Part shown: piece after piece, positions 15,338 to 24,491 of the stretch
Position numbering within the stretch: the stretch's first letter is position 1
Layout of the letters: each line of letters starts with the position of its first letter
Assembly (NCBI GenBank): GCA_964413635.1
Contig: CAYPTH010000001.1
Coordinates: forward strand, 16,193 to 80,192
DNA length: 64,000 nt
Direction of reading: 5' to 3'
DNA from: CAYFQV01 sp964413635
Lineage (GTDB): Bacteria; Spirochaetota; Spirochaetia; DSM-27196; PWMO01
Position numbers and translations under genes: made by a program
The notes under the pieces: generated by a model
Database searches by the model: none
Seen by the model: only the letters and a program-made list of their open reading frames with translations
Told to the model about the DNA's origin: nothing

Positions 15338-17254
15338 CTACTTCCTCTTTGGCCGCCCCAATCGCGCCTTCTTCAGGACTTTATCGGTGAGCTTCACCCC
15401 TTGGGACCGGACGCCCTTTATCTGGTAGTCCGCCACGGGAAACTCCTCCTCCACGACGCGGTAGCGCCGGTTCGGATCGTAGTCGAGAACCGCCACGGCT
15501 TTCTGGTCGGTGGAGATATCGAGGAGCTTGCCTCCGTCCGGGACTAGATTGTAGCTCCGCCCCAGGATGAACTGCTCGATCCGGCAGCGCTTGAGATAGG
15601 TTTGGTCCTTCTCGTTCTTGTAGAGCACGGAGAAGACCTCCTTGGAGATCTCCTCCTTGTCGGCAAAGCCGCAGTAGTGCATCCCCTTGTCAACGAAGAG
15701 CTTCTCGGGAACATCAATGGCGGAGTAGGTGCCGCCCTTACGAACAACCACAATGCGGTCGTAGGGAGACACGTGGAAGAGGACACGCCCCGACTGCTGC
15801 CCGTAGCCGAGGTAGCCGGTCTTCTCATCGTAGCGCAAGGCGAGGTTGCGGTCGGCGGCTTCACGGACATCGACGCGGTCGAAGGAGGTGACTTCCGTGC
15901 GCCGTGGGTAGTTTTCCCCGTGCTTCTCGGACAGCGCCTCCAGGTAACCGATGGTGTAGGCGGTGATGTTTTTGAGATGCTTCGCGATCTCCTTGAGACG
16001 CTCCTCGATCTGGCGCATCTCCTCCCGCGCTTTGTTGATATCGTAGAGGGAGATCCTTCGGATGGGAATCTTCAAGAGACGTTCCACATCCTCCTCGGTG
16101 AGGGCTCGCGGAAGCTCCTTTGTGAAGGGCTCGAAGCCGGTGAAGACCGCCTCGACCACCGCTTCCTGGGTCTCCATCTCCTCAATGCGCTTGTAGATCC
16201 GCTCCTCGACGAAGATGCGCTCCAAGGTCCGCGCCTGCAGCTTCTCCTTGAGGTTGTGCCGCTCGAGCTCGAGCTCACGCTTGAGAATCTCGACGAGGCG
16301 CTGGGCGTGGTACTGAATAATCTCGGTCACCGACATAATGGCGGGGCGGTTGTCTTTGATCACCAGCGGATTGACCGAGATCGATGTCTCGCAGTCGGTG
16401 AATGCGTAGAGGGCGTCGACGACCTCCTGGGAGTGGACGCCTCGGGCGAGCTTTATCTCGATCTCCACCTCCTCGCTGGTGTAGTCGTAGATGCTCGCAA
16501 TCTTCAGCTTCCCGCGCTTTGCCGCCGTTTCAATGGAGGCAATAAGACTCTCCGTCGTCGAGCCGAAGGGGAGCTCACGAATGACAATACGCTTGGGATC
16601 TTTGGTATCGAGCTTAGCGCGAACCAGGACCTTGCCGCGACCATCGTTGTATTCCTTCACATCGATGAATCCGCCGTGCTGGAAGTCCGGATAGAGCTCA
16701 ACCGTCTCCCCGCGGAGCGCCGCGGCCATGGCTTGGAGAACCTCGTCGAAATTGTGGGGCAGAACCTTCGTGGACATGCCGACGGCAATGCCTTCGGCGC
16801 CGTGGACGAGCACGAGGGGCACCTTGGCCGGGAAGACCACCGGCTCGCGGTTGCGGCCGTCGTAGGAGTCGTCGTAGTCGGTTATCTGCGGATCGTGGAG
16901 GAGCTCCTTGGCCAGGGGGGTAATACGGCACTCGATGTAGCGGCTCGCCGAGGCCTCATCACCGGTGAGGACATTTCCGAAGTTTCCCTGCTTGTCGATG
17001 AGGAGGTCCTTATTGGCCAGGACAACCAGGGCCGAGTAGATGGATGCGTCGCCGTGGGGGTGGTAGCGCATGGCGTGGCCGACGACGTTGGCAACCTTGT
17101 GGAACTTGCCGTCGTCCATTTCGAAGAGGGAATGAAGAATGCGCCGCTGAACCGGCTTGAGGCCATCGTCCACGTGGGGAATGGCACGGTCCTTAATGAC
17201 GTAAGAGGCGTACTCCAGGAAGTTCTTGTTGAAAACGGTCTTCGCGTAGGCCAT
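15338..17254 (-). CDS. parC: DNA topoisomerase IV subunit A (ParC)
   Basis: This 638-residue protein is short compared with GyrA but typical of compact ParC proteins. Conserved features are AIPHVDDGLKPVQRRIL near 24, the YHPHGDASIYSALVVLAN region near 64-81, and the catalytic Tyr106 in ASASRYIECR. The tower and coiled-coil domains follow with a reduced C-terminal domain. It cuts and rejoins DNA with ParE to decatenate chromosomes. At the two positions that usually anchor the quinolone water-metal bridge (Ser83 and Asp87 in E. coli GyrA) it has Ala70 and Ser74. It is translationally coupled to parE through a TAATG overlap. Confidence 0.93.
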   Translation of the reverse strand: MAYAKTVFNKNFLEYASYVIKDRAIPHVDDGLKPVQRRILHSLFEMDDGKFHKVANVVGHAMRYHPHGDASIYSALVVLANKDLLIDKQGNFGNVLTGDEASASRYIECRITPLAKELLHDPQITDYDDSYDGRNREPVVFPAKVPLVLVHGAEGIAVGMSTKVLPHNFDEVLQAMAAALRGETVELYPDFQHGGFIDVKEYNDGRGKVLVRAKLDTKDPKRIVIRELPFGSTTESLIASIETAAKRGKLKIASIYDYTSEEVEIEIKLARGVHSQEVVDALYAFTDCETSISVNPLVIKDNRPAIMSVTEIIQYHAQRLVEILKRELELERHNLKEKLQARTLERIFVEERIYKRIEEMETQEAVVEAVFTGFEPFTKELPRALTEEDVERLLKIPIRRISLYDINKAREEMRQIEERLKEIAKHLKNITAYTIGYLEALSEKHGENYPRRTEVTSFDRVDVREAADRNLALRYDEKTGYLGYGQQSGRVLFHVSPYDRIVVVRKGGTYSAIDVPEKLFVDKGMHYCGFADKEEISKEVFSVLYKNEKDQTYLKRCRIEQFILGRSYNLVPDGGKLLDISTDQKAVAVLDYDPNRRYRVVEEEFPVADYQIKGVRSQGVKLTDKVLKKARLGRPKRK

Positions 17255-19053
17255 TAGACCAAGTTCTCCATGATGTAGCTCTTTCGATCCGGCGTGTTCT
17301 TGCCCATGTAGAAACTCAGGGTGTCGTCGATCTGCTGGATCGACTTCACGCTCACCTTCACAATGCGCATGTCATTGCCAATGAAGCGGCCGAACTCATT
17401 CGGTGAAATCTCGCCGAGACCCTTGAAGCGGGTGACCTCGGGGTTGGAAATGCGCCGGCACGCCTCTTCGCGCTCCGATGGGCTGTAGCAGTACACCGTT
17501 TCCTTCTTGTTTCGCACCCGAAAGAGCGGCGTCTCGAGGATATACACCCGTCCGGAAACGACGAGCTCCTCGAAGAAGGTGAGAAAAAAGGTGAGCAAGA
17601 GGTTCCGAATATGAAAGCCGTCGTGGTCGGCGTCGGTGGCAATCACAATGCGCTCGTAGCGAAGCCCCTCGACGTCGTTCTCTATGCCGAGGGCCATCAT
17701 CATGTTGTAGAGCTCTTCGTTGCGGTAGATGTCGGCGCGCTTCCGGGCGTACATGTTCTGCGGCTTTCCGCGAAGAGAGAAGATGGCCTGGGTGTAGGGA
17801 TCGCGGCTCGAGACCATGGAGCCGCTGGCCGACTGCCCCTCGGTGATGAAGATCGTCGACTCCTCGCCACGCTTGTCCCCGCGGTGGTACTTACAGTCCT
17901 TGAGGTTGGGGATCTTGAGGGCAATCCGCTTTGCCGCTTCCTTGGCCTCCTTCTTCACCGCGTTGAGCTCTTTGCGGAGCTTCTCGTTGTTGGCGATCTT
18001 CTGCTCGAGCTTCTTGGCGGCGCTCTGGTTCTTATGGAGAAAGTCGACCATGGCCGAACGCACGTCGTTCACGATCCAGCTTCGAATCTCCGTGTTCCCG
18101 AGTTTGTTCTTGGTCTGGCTCTCGAATACCGGGTTGAGGAGCTTCACGGAGACGGCGCCGGTCATGCCTTCGCGGACATCGATGCCCGAGTAGTTCTTCT
18201 TGAAGTACTCATTGACGCCCTTGAGAATACCCTCCCGGAAGGCGCTCTGGTGGGTTCCGCCGTCGGAGGTGTACTGGCCGTTGACGAAGGAGAAGTAGGT
18301 CTCTCCGTAGTTGTTCGTACTAGTAACGGCGAACTCCAGATGCTGACCCCGGTGGTGGGCAATGGGATAGACCGTGTCGTCGCCGACCTCGGAGTGGAGG
18401 AGATCGTAGAGGCCGTTCTTGGAGAGGAACTTCTTCTTGCCGAGATGAAGGGTGAGCCCGCTGTTGAGGTAGGCGTAGTTCCAGAGGCGCTGCTCAATGA
18501 ACTCCTCATTGTACTCGTACTCGCCAAAGATCTCCGCATCGGGAATGAACTCGACGTAGGTGCCGTTTGGCTCCTTGCTTGTCTTGCCCTTGCGCTCCTT
18601 CTGCAGCTCGCCCTTTGAAAAGACCGCCTCGAAGTAGCTGTTGTCCCGGAAGGAGACGACGCGGAAGTGCGAGGAGAGGGCGTTCACCGCCTTGGTACCG
18701 ACGCCGTTCAAGCCCACGGAGAACTGAAAGACCTCGTCATTGTACTTGGCGCCCGTGTTGATGACCGAGACGCAATCAATGACCTTCCCCAGCGGAATGC
18801 CGCGCCCGTAATCCCGGACGATCACCTTTCCATTGTTGAGCTGGACGCGAATCGTGTTTCCGTGGCCCATGATGAACTCATCCACACTATTGTCGATGAC
18901 TTCCTTGAGCAGGATGTAGATGCCGTCGTCCAGGTTGCTCCCGTCGCCGAGCCGGCCAATATACATGCCGGTCCGAAGACGAATGTGCTCCAGGGACGAG
19001 AGTGTCTTGACCTTACTCTCGTCGTAGGTGTGCGTGTTCTGCTTGGTACCCAT
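17254..19053 (-). CDS. parE: DNA topoisomerase IV subunit B (ParE)
   Basis: About 599 residues from the ATG at 19053, which follows GGGAG at ideal spacing; the TTG six codons earlier is less likely. The GHKL ATPase has EVIDNSVDEFIMG, DYGRGIPLG and FSVGLNGVGTKAVNALS. The TOPRIM domain has ITEGQSASGSM and ATDADHDGFHIRNLL. The usual EGDSA element reads EGQSA, while the essential Glu and the DxD pair are kept. It supplies the ATP-driven DNA gate for ParC. The style (SLRGKP followed by N) is of the ParE rather than the GyrB type. Confidence 0.93.
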   Translation of the reverse strand: MGTKQNTHTYDESKVKTLSSLEHIRLRTGMYIGRLGDGSNLDDGIYILLKEVIDNSVDEFIMGHGNTIRVQLNNGKVIVRDYGRGIPLGKVIDCVSVINTGAKYNDEVFQFSVGLNGVGTKAVNALSSHFRVVSFRDNSYFEAVFSKGELQKERKGKTSKEPNGTYVEFIPDAEIFGEYEYNEEFIEQRLWNYAYLNSGLTLHLGKKKFLSKNGLYDLLHSEVGDDTVYPIAHHRGQHLEFAVTSTNNYGETYFSFVNGQYTSDGGTHQSAFREGILKGVNEYFKKNYSGIDVREGMTGAVSVKLLNPVFESQTKNKLGNTEIRSWIVNDVRSAMVDFLHKNQSAAKKLEQKIANNEKLRKELNAVKKEAKEAAKRIALKIPNLKDCKYHRGDKRGEESTIFITEGQSASGSMVSSRDPYTQAIFSLRGKPQNMYARKRADIYRNEELYNMMMALGIENDVEGLRYERIVIATDADHDGFHIRNLLLTFFLTFFEELVVSGRVYILETPLFRVRNKKETVYCYSPSEREEACRRISNPEVTRFKGLGEISPNEFGRFIGNDMRIVKVSVKSIQQIDDTLSFYMGKNTPDRKSYIMENLV

Positions 19054-19191
19054 GTTTCTCCCAGTTGCCAATCATGTATGAATTTAGCCGATTTTCGCGC
19101 AGAGCGCCAGTGGTTCTTTCCCCGGTGCCGGCTTTCGTCCGCCACGCCGGGGGGGGTGGACTCACGGCGCAATTTGGCCGATACCTTTCCT

Positions 19192-20226
19192 GTGCGCGCA
19201 CGTTACCGAATCAGCAAGGCCCTCACAAGCACCACCCGAACGGCCGCCGCTATCGCAATCGGGGTGTCGGTCCTTCTTCTCTCATCCTGCGCGACGGCGG
19301 AGCTTGAGCGGCTCGACGTCGCGCTTTCCGAAGCGCGCGCGGAGGTGAATGCGCTCTCCAGTCGCGTTGAAAAGCTCGAAAACCGAAACCGAGCGGCGAG
19401 GGAACGCGCCGCGACTCTCGAGAGAGAGCTCGAGCAAATGCAGGCACGTCTTTCGACGGTCCTAGAGCTCACCGGAACCGAATCCCCGGAAGCGGCCGTT
19501 CAAGAGATAGAATCCCTCCTGCAAGAAGTCGAGTCCTTACGCGAGCTGATAGAGGATCAAGCCTTCGCGCGGAGTCTCCTCGAAGCGCTTCCGGCGGCGC
19601 CGCGGAACGGTCCCGAAGCGGCTCCGTCGGACCCGCCGCCGGAGCCGGCGCGGCCCGAGGCGCCCGCGGAGTCGGCCGCGCCCGCCTCAGCGGGATTGGA
19701 CCCACGCGTCCTCGCTGGATTCATCCAGGTGGATGAGATCCAAAGCACCTACATTGGAGAGGCAGATCCTCTACCCGAAGACCCGCGTCTCGCGGTAACG
19801 AGAGACACAAGCCGCCCGCGGATCTACCTCCCGCGGAGCCTTCGAGACCAAGAAACGACAGTTGCGCCTGTGGTCTTCGACGGTGAGGACCCTCAACTGG
19901 CGATCATGGTCAAGGTCACCTATCCCGCCTCGGAAGCGCCGCTCTATCTCCAAAGTGTCGAGGTGACGGGCGCGGGCAATGCCGCTCAAGTCGCGCTACT
20001 CGAAGTGCGACGACAGACGACCGGTTCGCTCCGCATGGAAGAGGCAATCGTCACAAACCCCGCTACCGTGCGTACCCTGACAACGCTGTTGATCGCCCAC
20101 GACCCACCCCGCCTCGAGTTTCACGGCAACGCCAGATCGGTGCAAAAAAAGGCCCCGCAGGAGCTGCGGGGCGATGTGGCTGCCGTTGTCTACACCTTTC
20201 GCGCCCTCGGCGGTGAGGTGGATTAG
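19192..20226 (+). CDS. Coiled-coil lipoprotein of unknown function
   Basis: From the GTG at 19192 the protein has a basic n-region, a hydrophobic stretch and a lipobox ending LLLSSC near residue 28, so it should be lipid-anchored. It is followed by a coiled coil of about 100 residues rich in Glu, Arg and Leu, a Pro/Ala/Glu-rich linker, and a C-terminal beta-rich domain of about 170 residues (ITLPRSL-like strands near PRIYLPRSL, PQLAIMVKVTYP, PRLEFHGNARS). The family is not recognised. The start is tentative because no good ribosome site is seen. The last 80 bases contain the terminator of the convergent clpC gene. Confidence 0.7.
   Translation: MRARYRISKALTSTTRTAAAIAIGVSVLLLSSCATAELERLDVALSEARAEVNALSSRVEKLENRNRAARERAATLERELEQMQARLSTVLELTGTESPEAAVQEIESLLQEVESLRELIEDQAFARSLLEALPAAPRNGPEAAPSDPPPEPARPEAPAESAAPASAGLDPRVLAGFIQVDEIQSTYIGEADPLPEDPRLAVTRDTSRPRIYLPRSLRDQETTVAPVVFDGEDPQLAIMVKVTYPASEAPLYLQSVEVTGAGNAAQVALLEVRRQTTGSLRMEEAIVTNPATVRTLTTLLIAHDPPRLEFHGNARSVQKKAPQELRGDVAAVVYTFRALGGEVD
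20144..20172 (-). terminator. Rho-independent terminator of the mcsA-mcsB-clpC operon, inside the opposing gene
   Basis: On the minus strand GCCCCGCA (20172-20165) and TGCGGGGC (20159-20152) form a perfect 8-bp stem with a 5-base loop, followed after one base by seven T (20150-20144). This is a canonical terminator about 90 bases beyond the clpC stop. It lies within the coding 3' end of the convergent lipoprotein gene, where the A-run encodes Lys-Lys. Confidence 0.85.
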
Positions 20227-20263
20227 ACCCCGAGGCGCCCGGCGGGCACCTCTTCTCGAGGTC

Positions 20264-22801
20264 CTATGCGCTCCCACTCGTCACCGGAAGCTGCTCTTGC
20301 TCTTTGTCTTTGTCTTTGTTTTTCTTCGACTGCTTGTTCCGGAAGCTAATCTTGCCGTTCCGCAAGGTCACTACCACGTGGCTCCCCTCGCCGAAGCGGC
20401 CGCGTAGCACCTCCATGGAGAGAGGATCCTCGATCTCCTTCTGGATGGTGCGGCGCAAGGGGCGCGCGCCAAACTTCACATCGAAGCCGCCATGGATAAT
20501 GTGCTCCTTGGCGTTCTTCGTCACTTCGAGAACGATCTCCTTCTCGGCGAGGCGCTTCTGCACTTCTGCAAGAAGAATATCCAAGATGCGTCGCACCTCG
20601 CCTTCGGTAAGGCTGTGGAACACGACGGTTTCATCCACGCGGTTGAGGAACTCCGGCCTGAAGAGTCGGCGAAGCTCGTTCATCGCGCTGGACTTGATCT
20701 CCTTGTAGTCCATGAGCCCTTCGGCGGTCTGGAATCCGACCATGGACTCACGGGAGATCTCCCGTGCACCGGCATTCGAGGTCATGATCATGACCGTATT
20801 CCGGAAGGACACGGTGTGTCCGAGGTTGTCCTGAAGCTGTCCCTCTTCGAGGACCTGCAGGAGAATGTTGAACACGTCCGGATGCGCCTTCTCGATCTCG
20901 TCCAAGAGAATGACGCTGTACGGCTTGCGTCGAATCTTTTCCGTGAGCAAGCCACCCTCGTCATAGCCGACGTAGCCCGGGGGCGCACCAACGAGTCTGG
21001 ATACGTTGTGCTTCTCCATGAAATCCGACATGTCGATGCGGAGAAGCGCATCTTCGCTGCCGAAGAGAAACTCCGCCAAGGTCTTGGCGAGGAGCGACTT
21101 TCCAACGCCCGTGGGCCCGAGAAAGATAAAGGAACCCATTGGCCGGGCGGTTGAGCTCAGGCCGGTACGGGAGCGACGAATTGCCGAGGACACCGCCTGA
21201 ATGGCCTGATCCTGCCCAATAACTTTCTTGTGGAGCTCCTTCTCGATATGCAGGAGCTTCTCCTGCTCGCTCTGTGCCAGCCGTGCCAGTGGAATACCCG
21301 TTATGTCTGAAAGCACGTGCTGAATGTCATCGGAATCGACCACATTCTGCTCCGTCTTCAGCGTGACCTTCCACTCGTTCTTCAGCTCCTCGACCTTCGT
21401 CTTGAGCTGTCGAACCTGGTCGCGAACGGCGGCGGCGCGCTCATAGTTCTGGGAGTTGACCAGAGAGAGTTTCTCCTGGTTGAGCTCCTCAATCTGTCGC
21501 TCGAGCTCGGCGAGCTCGGTTGGTCGCACGCTGTTGTGAATGCGCTTGCGCGAGCCGGCTTCATCGATCAAGTCGATAGCCTTGTCCGGCAGATATCGAT
21601 CAGTGACGTAGCGGTTCGACAGCAGTGCCGCCACCTCGAGAGCGCCGGGGGTGTAGGTCACGTTGTGATGTTCCTCGTAGCTCTCCCGGATTCCCTTCAG
21701 GATCTCGATGGTCTCTTCTACCGCAGGCTCATCAACAAAGATGGTCTGAAAGCGGCGCTCGAGGGCCGCGTCCTTCTCAATGTACTTCTTGTACTCGTTG
21801 AGGGTCGTCGCACCAATGCACTGAATCTCGCCACGGGAGAGGGCGGGTTTCAGCATGTTGGACGCATCAATTGCGCCCTCCGCACCGCCGGCGCCAATGA
21901 TGGTATGGAGCTCGTCGATGAAGAGGACGACGTTCCCCGCGTTTATGATCTCCTTCATGACGCGCTTCAAGCGCTCTTCGAACTCGCCGCGGTACTTGGT
22001 TCCGGCAATGAGCGATGCCAGATCGAGCGTAAGAACGCGCTTCCCGATCAGAACCTCCGGCGCCGTATTGTCGACGATCTTCTGGGCTAGACCTTCTACA
22101 ATTGCAGTCTTTCCGACCCCTGGCTCTCCAATGAGAACGGGGTTGTTCTTCGTGCGTCGTGCAAGGATCTGAATGACACGATCGATCTCCTTCTGTCGCC
22201 CCACAACCGCATCTAGCTTCGTCTCACGAGCTTGTTGGGTGAGATCGCGGGCGAATTCGTCCAGGGTGGGCGTCGTCTTCTTCGATGTTTGCGATCCCTG
22301 TCCGCTCTTGCGCTTCTGCTGAGGCAGTCGAGGCGCGCCTTGGCCGCCGCTTGCGCTCGCGCTCGTACCACTCAGCTCGCTGATGACCTCGCGAAGCGTA
22401 TCAATGGTGATGTTGTTCTGCTGCAGAAACTTGGCGGTTTCGCCGTCATCCTCTCGCAGGCAGGCAAGCAGGAGATGCTCCGTGCCAATGTATTCGTGGC
22501 CGAGATTCCTGGCTTCCTCGGCCGAGTCTTCGAGGACCTTCTTGCCCCGTGGAGACGGAGGCACGTCTCCGAGGATGAAACCTCCCCGTTTCTTTGGTAT
22601 GGCTTTCTCGATCTCGAGCTGCATCTTGGCGGGGTCAATCATGACCTTTTCAAGGGCTTTATAGCCGAGACCGCCCCCCTCCTTCAGGAGGGCGAGCACA
22701 ATGTGCTCCGGAAGAAGCTGATCCGAGTGAAACCGTTTCGCTTCGTCCTGAGCCAGGACCGTTAATACTTTCTGTGCTCGCTGGGTAAGTCCCTTGAACA
22801 T
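20264..22801 (-). CDS. clpC: ATP-dependent Clp protease ATPase subunit ClpC
   Basis: The 845-residue AAA+ unfoldase has an N-terminal double Clp-N domain (MFKGLTQRAQKVLTVLAQDEAKRF; EYIGTEHLLLACL), the first Walker A GEPGVGKTA near 225-232, and a UVR-containing middle domain (ELERQIEELNQEKLSLVNSQNYERAAAVRDQ). The second Walker A is GPTGVGKSLLAK, and a MVGFQT loop is compatible with ClpP docking. It unfolds damaged or tagged proteins for ClpP; ClpP is not in this window. The ribosome site GGGAGGA precedes the ATG. It is the last gene of mcsA-mcsB-clpC, 16 bases after mcsB. Confidence 0.96.
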   Translation of the reverse strand: MFKGLTQRAQKVLTVLAQDEAKRFHSDQLLPEHIVLALLKEGGGLGYKALEKVMIDPAKMQLEIEKAIPKKRGGFILGDVPPSPRGKKVLEDSAEEARNLGHEYIGTEHLLLACLREDDGETAKFLQQNNITIDTLREVISELSGTSASASGGQGAPRLPQQKRKSGQGSQTSKKTTPTLDEFARDLTQQARETKLDAVVGRQKEIDRVIQILARRTKNNPVLIGEPGVGKTAIVEGLAQKIVDNTAPEVLIGKRVLTLDLASLIAGTKYRGEFEERLKRVMKEIINAGNVVLFIDELHTIIGAGGAEGAIDASNMLKPALSRGEIQCIGATTLNEYKKYIEKDAALERRFQTIFVDEPAVEETIEILKGIRESYEEHHNVTYTPGALEVAALLSNRYVTDRYLPDKAIDLIDEAGSRKRIHNSVRPTELAELERQIEELNQEKLSLVNSQNYERAAAVRDQVRQLKTKVEELKNEWKVTLKTEQNVVDSDDIQHVLSDITGIPLARLAQSEQEKLLHIEKELHKKVIGQDQAIQAVSSAIRRSRTGLSSTARPMGSFIFLGPTGVGKSLLAKTLAEFLFGSEDALLRIDMSDFMEKHNVSRLVGAPPGYVGYDEGGLLTEKIRRKPYSVILLDEIEKAHPDVFNILLQVLEEGQLQDNLGHTVSFRNTVMIMTSNAGAREISRESMVGFQTAEGLMDYKEIKSSAMNELRRLFRPEFLNRVDETVVFHSLTEGEVRRILDILLAEVQKRLAEKEIVLEVTKNAKEHIIHGGFDVKFGARPLRRTIQKEIEDPLSMEVLRGRFGEGSHVVVTLRNGKISFRNKQSKKNKDKDKEQEQLPVTSGSA

Positions 22802-22817
22802 GCATTTTCCTCCCGAG

Positions 22818-23876
22818 TCAACGAATTGACTCCAGTTGTTGTCTCAATAGTAGCGCCCGCCGCTCGTTTACCGTACTTCCTTTTCCACCTTTTCGACCGC
22901 CACTTCGACCGTGAGCAATCAGGGAGGGTTGCGATAAAAAGAACAACGATGTGATCTGCGGCAGACTCGGCGACTCGATCATCCCGGTTATTGCCGCGAG
23001 GCGAAGGCGAGAAACCAAATGAACCGCCTCTTCGCCACCTATCGCGCCGGTGTTCTTGAGGAACCCGATCGCCTCATCGATATTGCGGCGAATCTCGTCG
23101 CCTTGGGTCTCGAGAAGCGTATCTCGTGCCTCACGCTCATAATGTACCAACGCGGAAATGGGGGCTTCAAGTTTTTCGATCAGCTCGCTCTCGGCGTTGC
23201 CCAATGCGTGAGCGTTGCTCAGTAGCATCAAATCCCCCAGCGAAACACGACTACTCGCCGGAAAAATCTCGTACTTCACACCCTCGGCGTCAACAGTGTT
23301 GAACGCCTCTCCAAGCCCTCCCGTTTCCGCAAGGGCGGGCAGATGCAGCAGGGTGGTCGCGCGTAAACCCGTCCCCACATCCCGCATATCGGCAGTGAAG
23401 TAGCCCATCCGTAGCGAAACCGAGAAGACCATCTCCGAATCCAACACCTGCTCCAGCTCAGATACCCGCGTATAGAGGCGCTGCAGAGCCAGGCCGGGGG
23501 CAAGGCCCACAATGCGAATGTGATCCGTAGCGTTTACGTGAACCCGGAGCTCCCTGTCCTCGTTGAGATACAGGGTGTCACCACGTTCTTCCTCGGAGGC
23601 GTCAACCGCATTGGACTCAACGAGCATGCGCAACTGCTCTTCGGATAGCCGGTGCACATCAATCCGGGTGAACCGCGCGTCCTGGTCATCGAGAATGCGA
23701 CGGACCTCCTTCTCCACCCTGTTTCGCGCGTGGGCGTTCATGGAGCGCGGGAAGGGATACTCCTCGATATTGCGAGCCAGACGCACCCGAGAGGAAATAA
23801 CCACATCGCTCTCGGGCCCTTCCCCGGCGTACCAGTCGGGCAGCTTGAAAAGGTTCGAGTCAATCACGGAAGACAC
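22818..23876 (-). CDS. mcsB: McsB-type protein-arginine kinase homologue with altered catalytic residues
   Basis: The 352-residue phosphagen-kinase fold has the phosphate-binding SSRVRLARN near 29-36, DHIRIVGLAPGLAL near 118-131 and VGTGLRATTLLHLPAL near 167-182. Context and length match McsB, which phosphorylates arginines to mark proteins for ClpC-ClpP. However, the canonical NEEDH reads NATDH (115-119) and the canonical SCPTN reads ADMRD (162-166). The catalytic glutamates and the active-site Cys are therefore replaced. It may be inactive as a kinase and serve as a McsA/ClpC adaptor, or use other residues. The GTG start at 23876 directly follows the mcsA stop. Confidence 0.85.
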   Translation of the reverse strand: MSSVIDSNLFKLPDWYAGEGPESDVVISSRVRLARNIEEYPFPRSMNAHARNRVEKEVRRILDDQDARFTRIDVHRLSEEQLRMLVESNAVDASEEERGDTLYLNEDRELRVHVNATDHIRIVGLAPGLALQRLYTRVSELEQVLDSEMVFSVSLRMGYFTADMRDVGTGLRATTLLHLPALAETGGLGEAFNTVDAEGVKYEIFPASSRVSLGDLMLLSNAHALGNAESELIEKLEAPISALVHYEREARDTLLETQGDEIRRNIDEAIGFLKNTGAIGGEEAVHLVSRLRLAAITGMIESPSLPQITSLFFLSQPSLIAHGRSGGRKGGKGSTVNERRALLLRQQLESIR

Positions 23877-24371
23877 TCACTCCTCGACACTCCAATGGAG
23901 CTCGTCCCGGTGCCGAATCTCATCGCGGATCCCGGCGGCGGCTTCGTAGTCCTCGTGCTCCAGGGCGCTGTTCAAGCGATCTCTCAGTCGCTCCCGTTCC
24001 AGGTAGGTCCACCGGAGCGGCTCCAAGCGCTTCGGCAGCGCCCCGAGGTGCCCGACGGCCACGACACCCTCTCCGAGGATTGCGTTGAGCTCCCGGTGAA
24101 AGGTGACGTAGCAACTCGGGCACCCTACCCGCCCCGTCTTCCGGAGCTCCATGAGCGTTGTTCCGCAATCGGGGCAGGCGTCGTCCTGCCGTTGGGTGAA
24201 TAGCTGGGAAAAGAGGTCGCGGTACCGAGGCTTCACGGCGGGCTTTCCAGACACCACCCCGAGCTCGGCGGCGCAGGCCTCGCAGAGCCAGTAGCGGCGG
24301 ACCTGGCTTCCCCAACGCTGGTCGAGTCGAATGGTTCCGCTATCACTACCGCAGCGACTGCACACGTACAT
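23877..24371 (-). CDS. mcsA: McsA-type zinc-finger activator of McsB
   Basis: The 164-residue protein starts at the ATG at 24371, preceded by GGGAGG. It has four CxxC pairs (CSRCG, CEAC, CPDCG, CPSC) forming two zinc sites, and a C-terminal UVR motif (LRDRLNSALEHEDYEAAAGIRDEI) like that in the ClpC middle domain. In Firmicutes McsA activates McsB and links it to ClpC. The usual repressor gene ctsR is absent upstream; instead a 120-base non-coding stretch and the LolE-type gene precede it. Confidence 0.9.
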   Translation of the reverse strand: MYVCSRCGSDSGTIRLDQRWGSQVRRYWLCEACAAELGVVSGKPAVKPRYRDLFSQLFTQRQDDACPDCGTTLMELRKTGRVGCPSCYVTFHRELNAILGEGVVAVGHLGALPKRLEPLRWTYLERERLRDRLNSALEHEDYEAAAGIRDEIRHRDELHWSVEE

Positions 24372-24491
24372 GCGAGACCTCCCTATCAGATTGTAGTCGG
24401 TACCAAGACGGATGTGATGTCCGATTGAATCCAGCTCTCGATCAGAATATAGCATCGCACCCGACAGGCGGCAATGATCGCAGCGCCGTGA

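Noticed and set aside
15602..17257. 551-codon plus-strand open frame opposite parC, and a similar one opposite parE (17611-18618)
   Set aside because: They are antisense to strongly conserved topoisomerase genes. Their translations are Val/Leu/Asp-rich without recognisable motifs.
19149..19156. Run of eight G upstream of the coiled-coil lipoprotein gene, considered as a phase-variation tract
   Set aside because: It lies about 36 bases before the predicted start, not within the coding frame or clearly between promoter hexamers, and a single G8 run is not unusual at this G+C content.
20144..20172. Hairpin considered as a terminator for the plus-strand lipoprotein gene
   Set aside because: On the plus strand the A-run precedes the stem and no T-run follows; the structure also lies before that gene's stop codon. 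It fits only minus-strand transcription from clpC.
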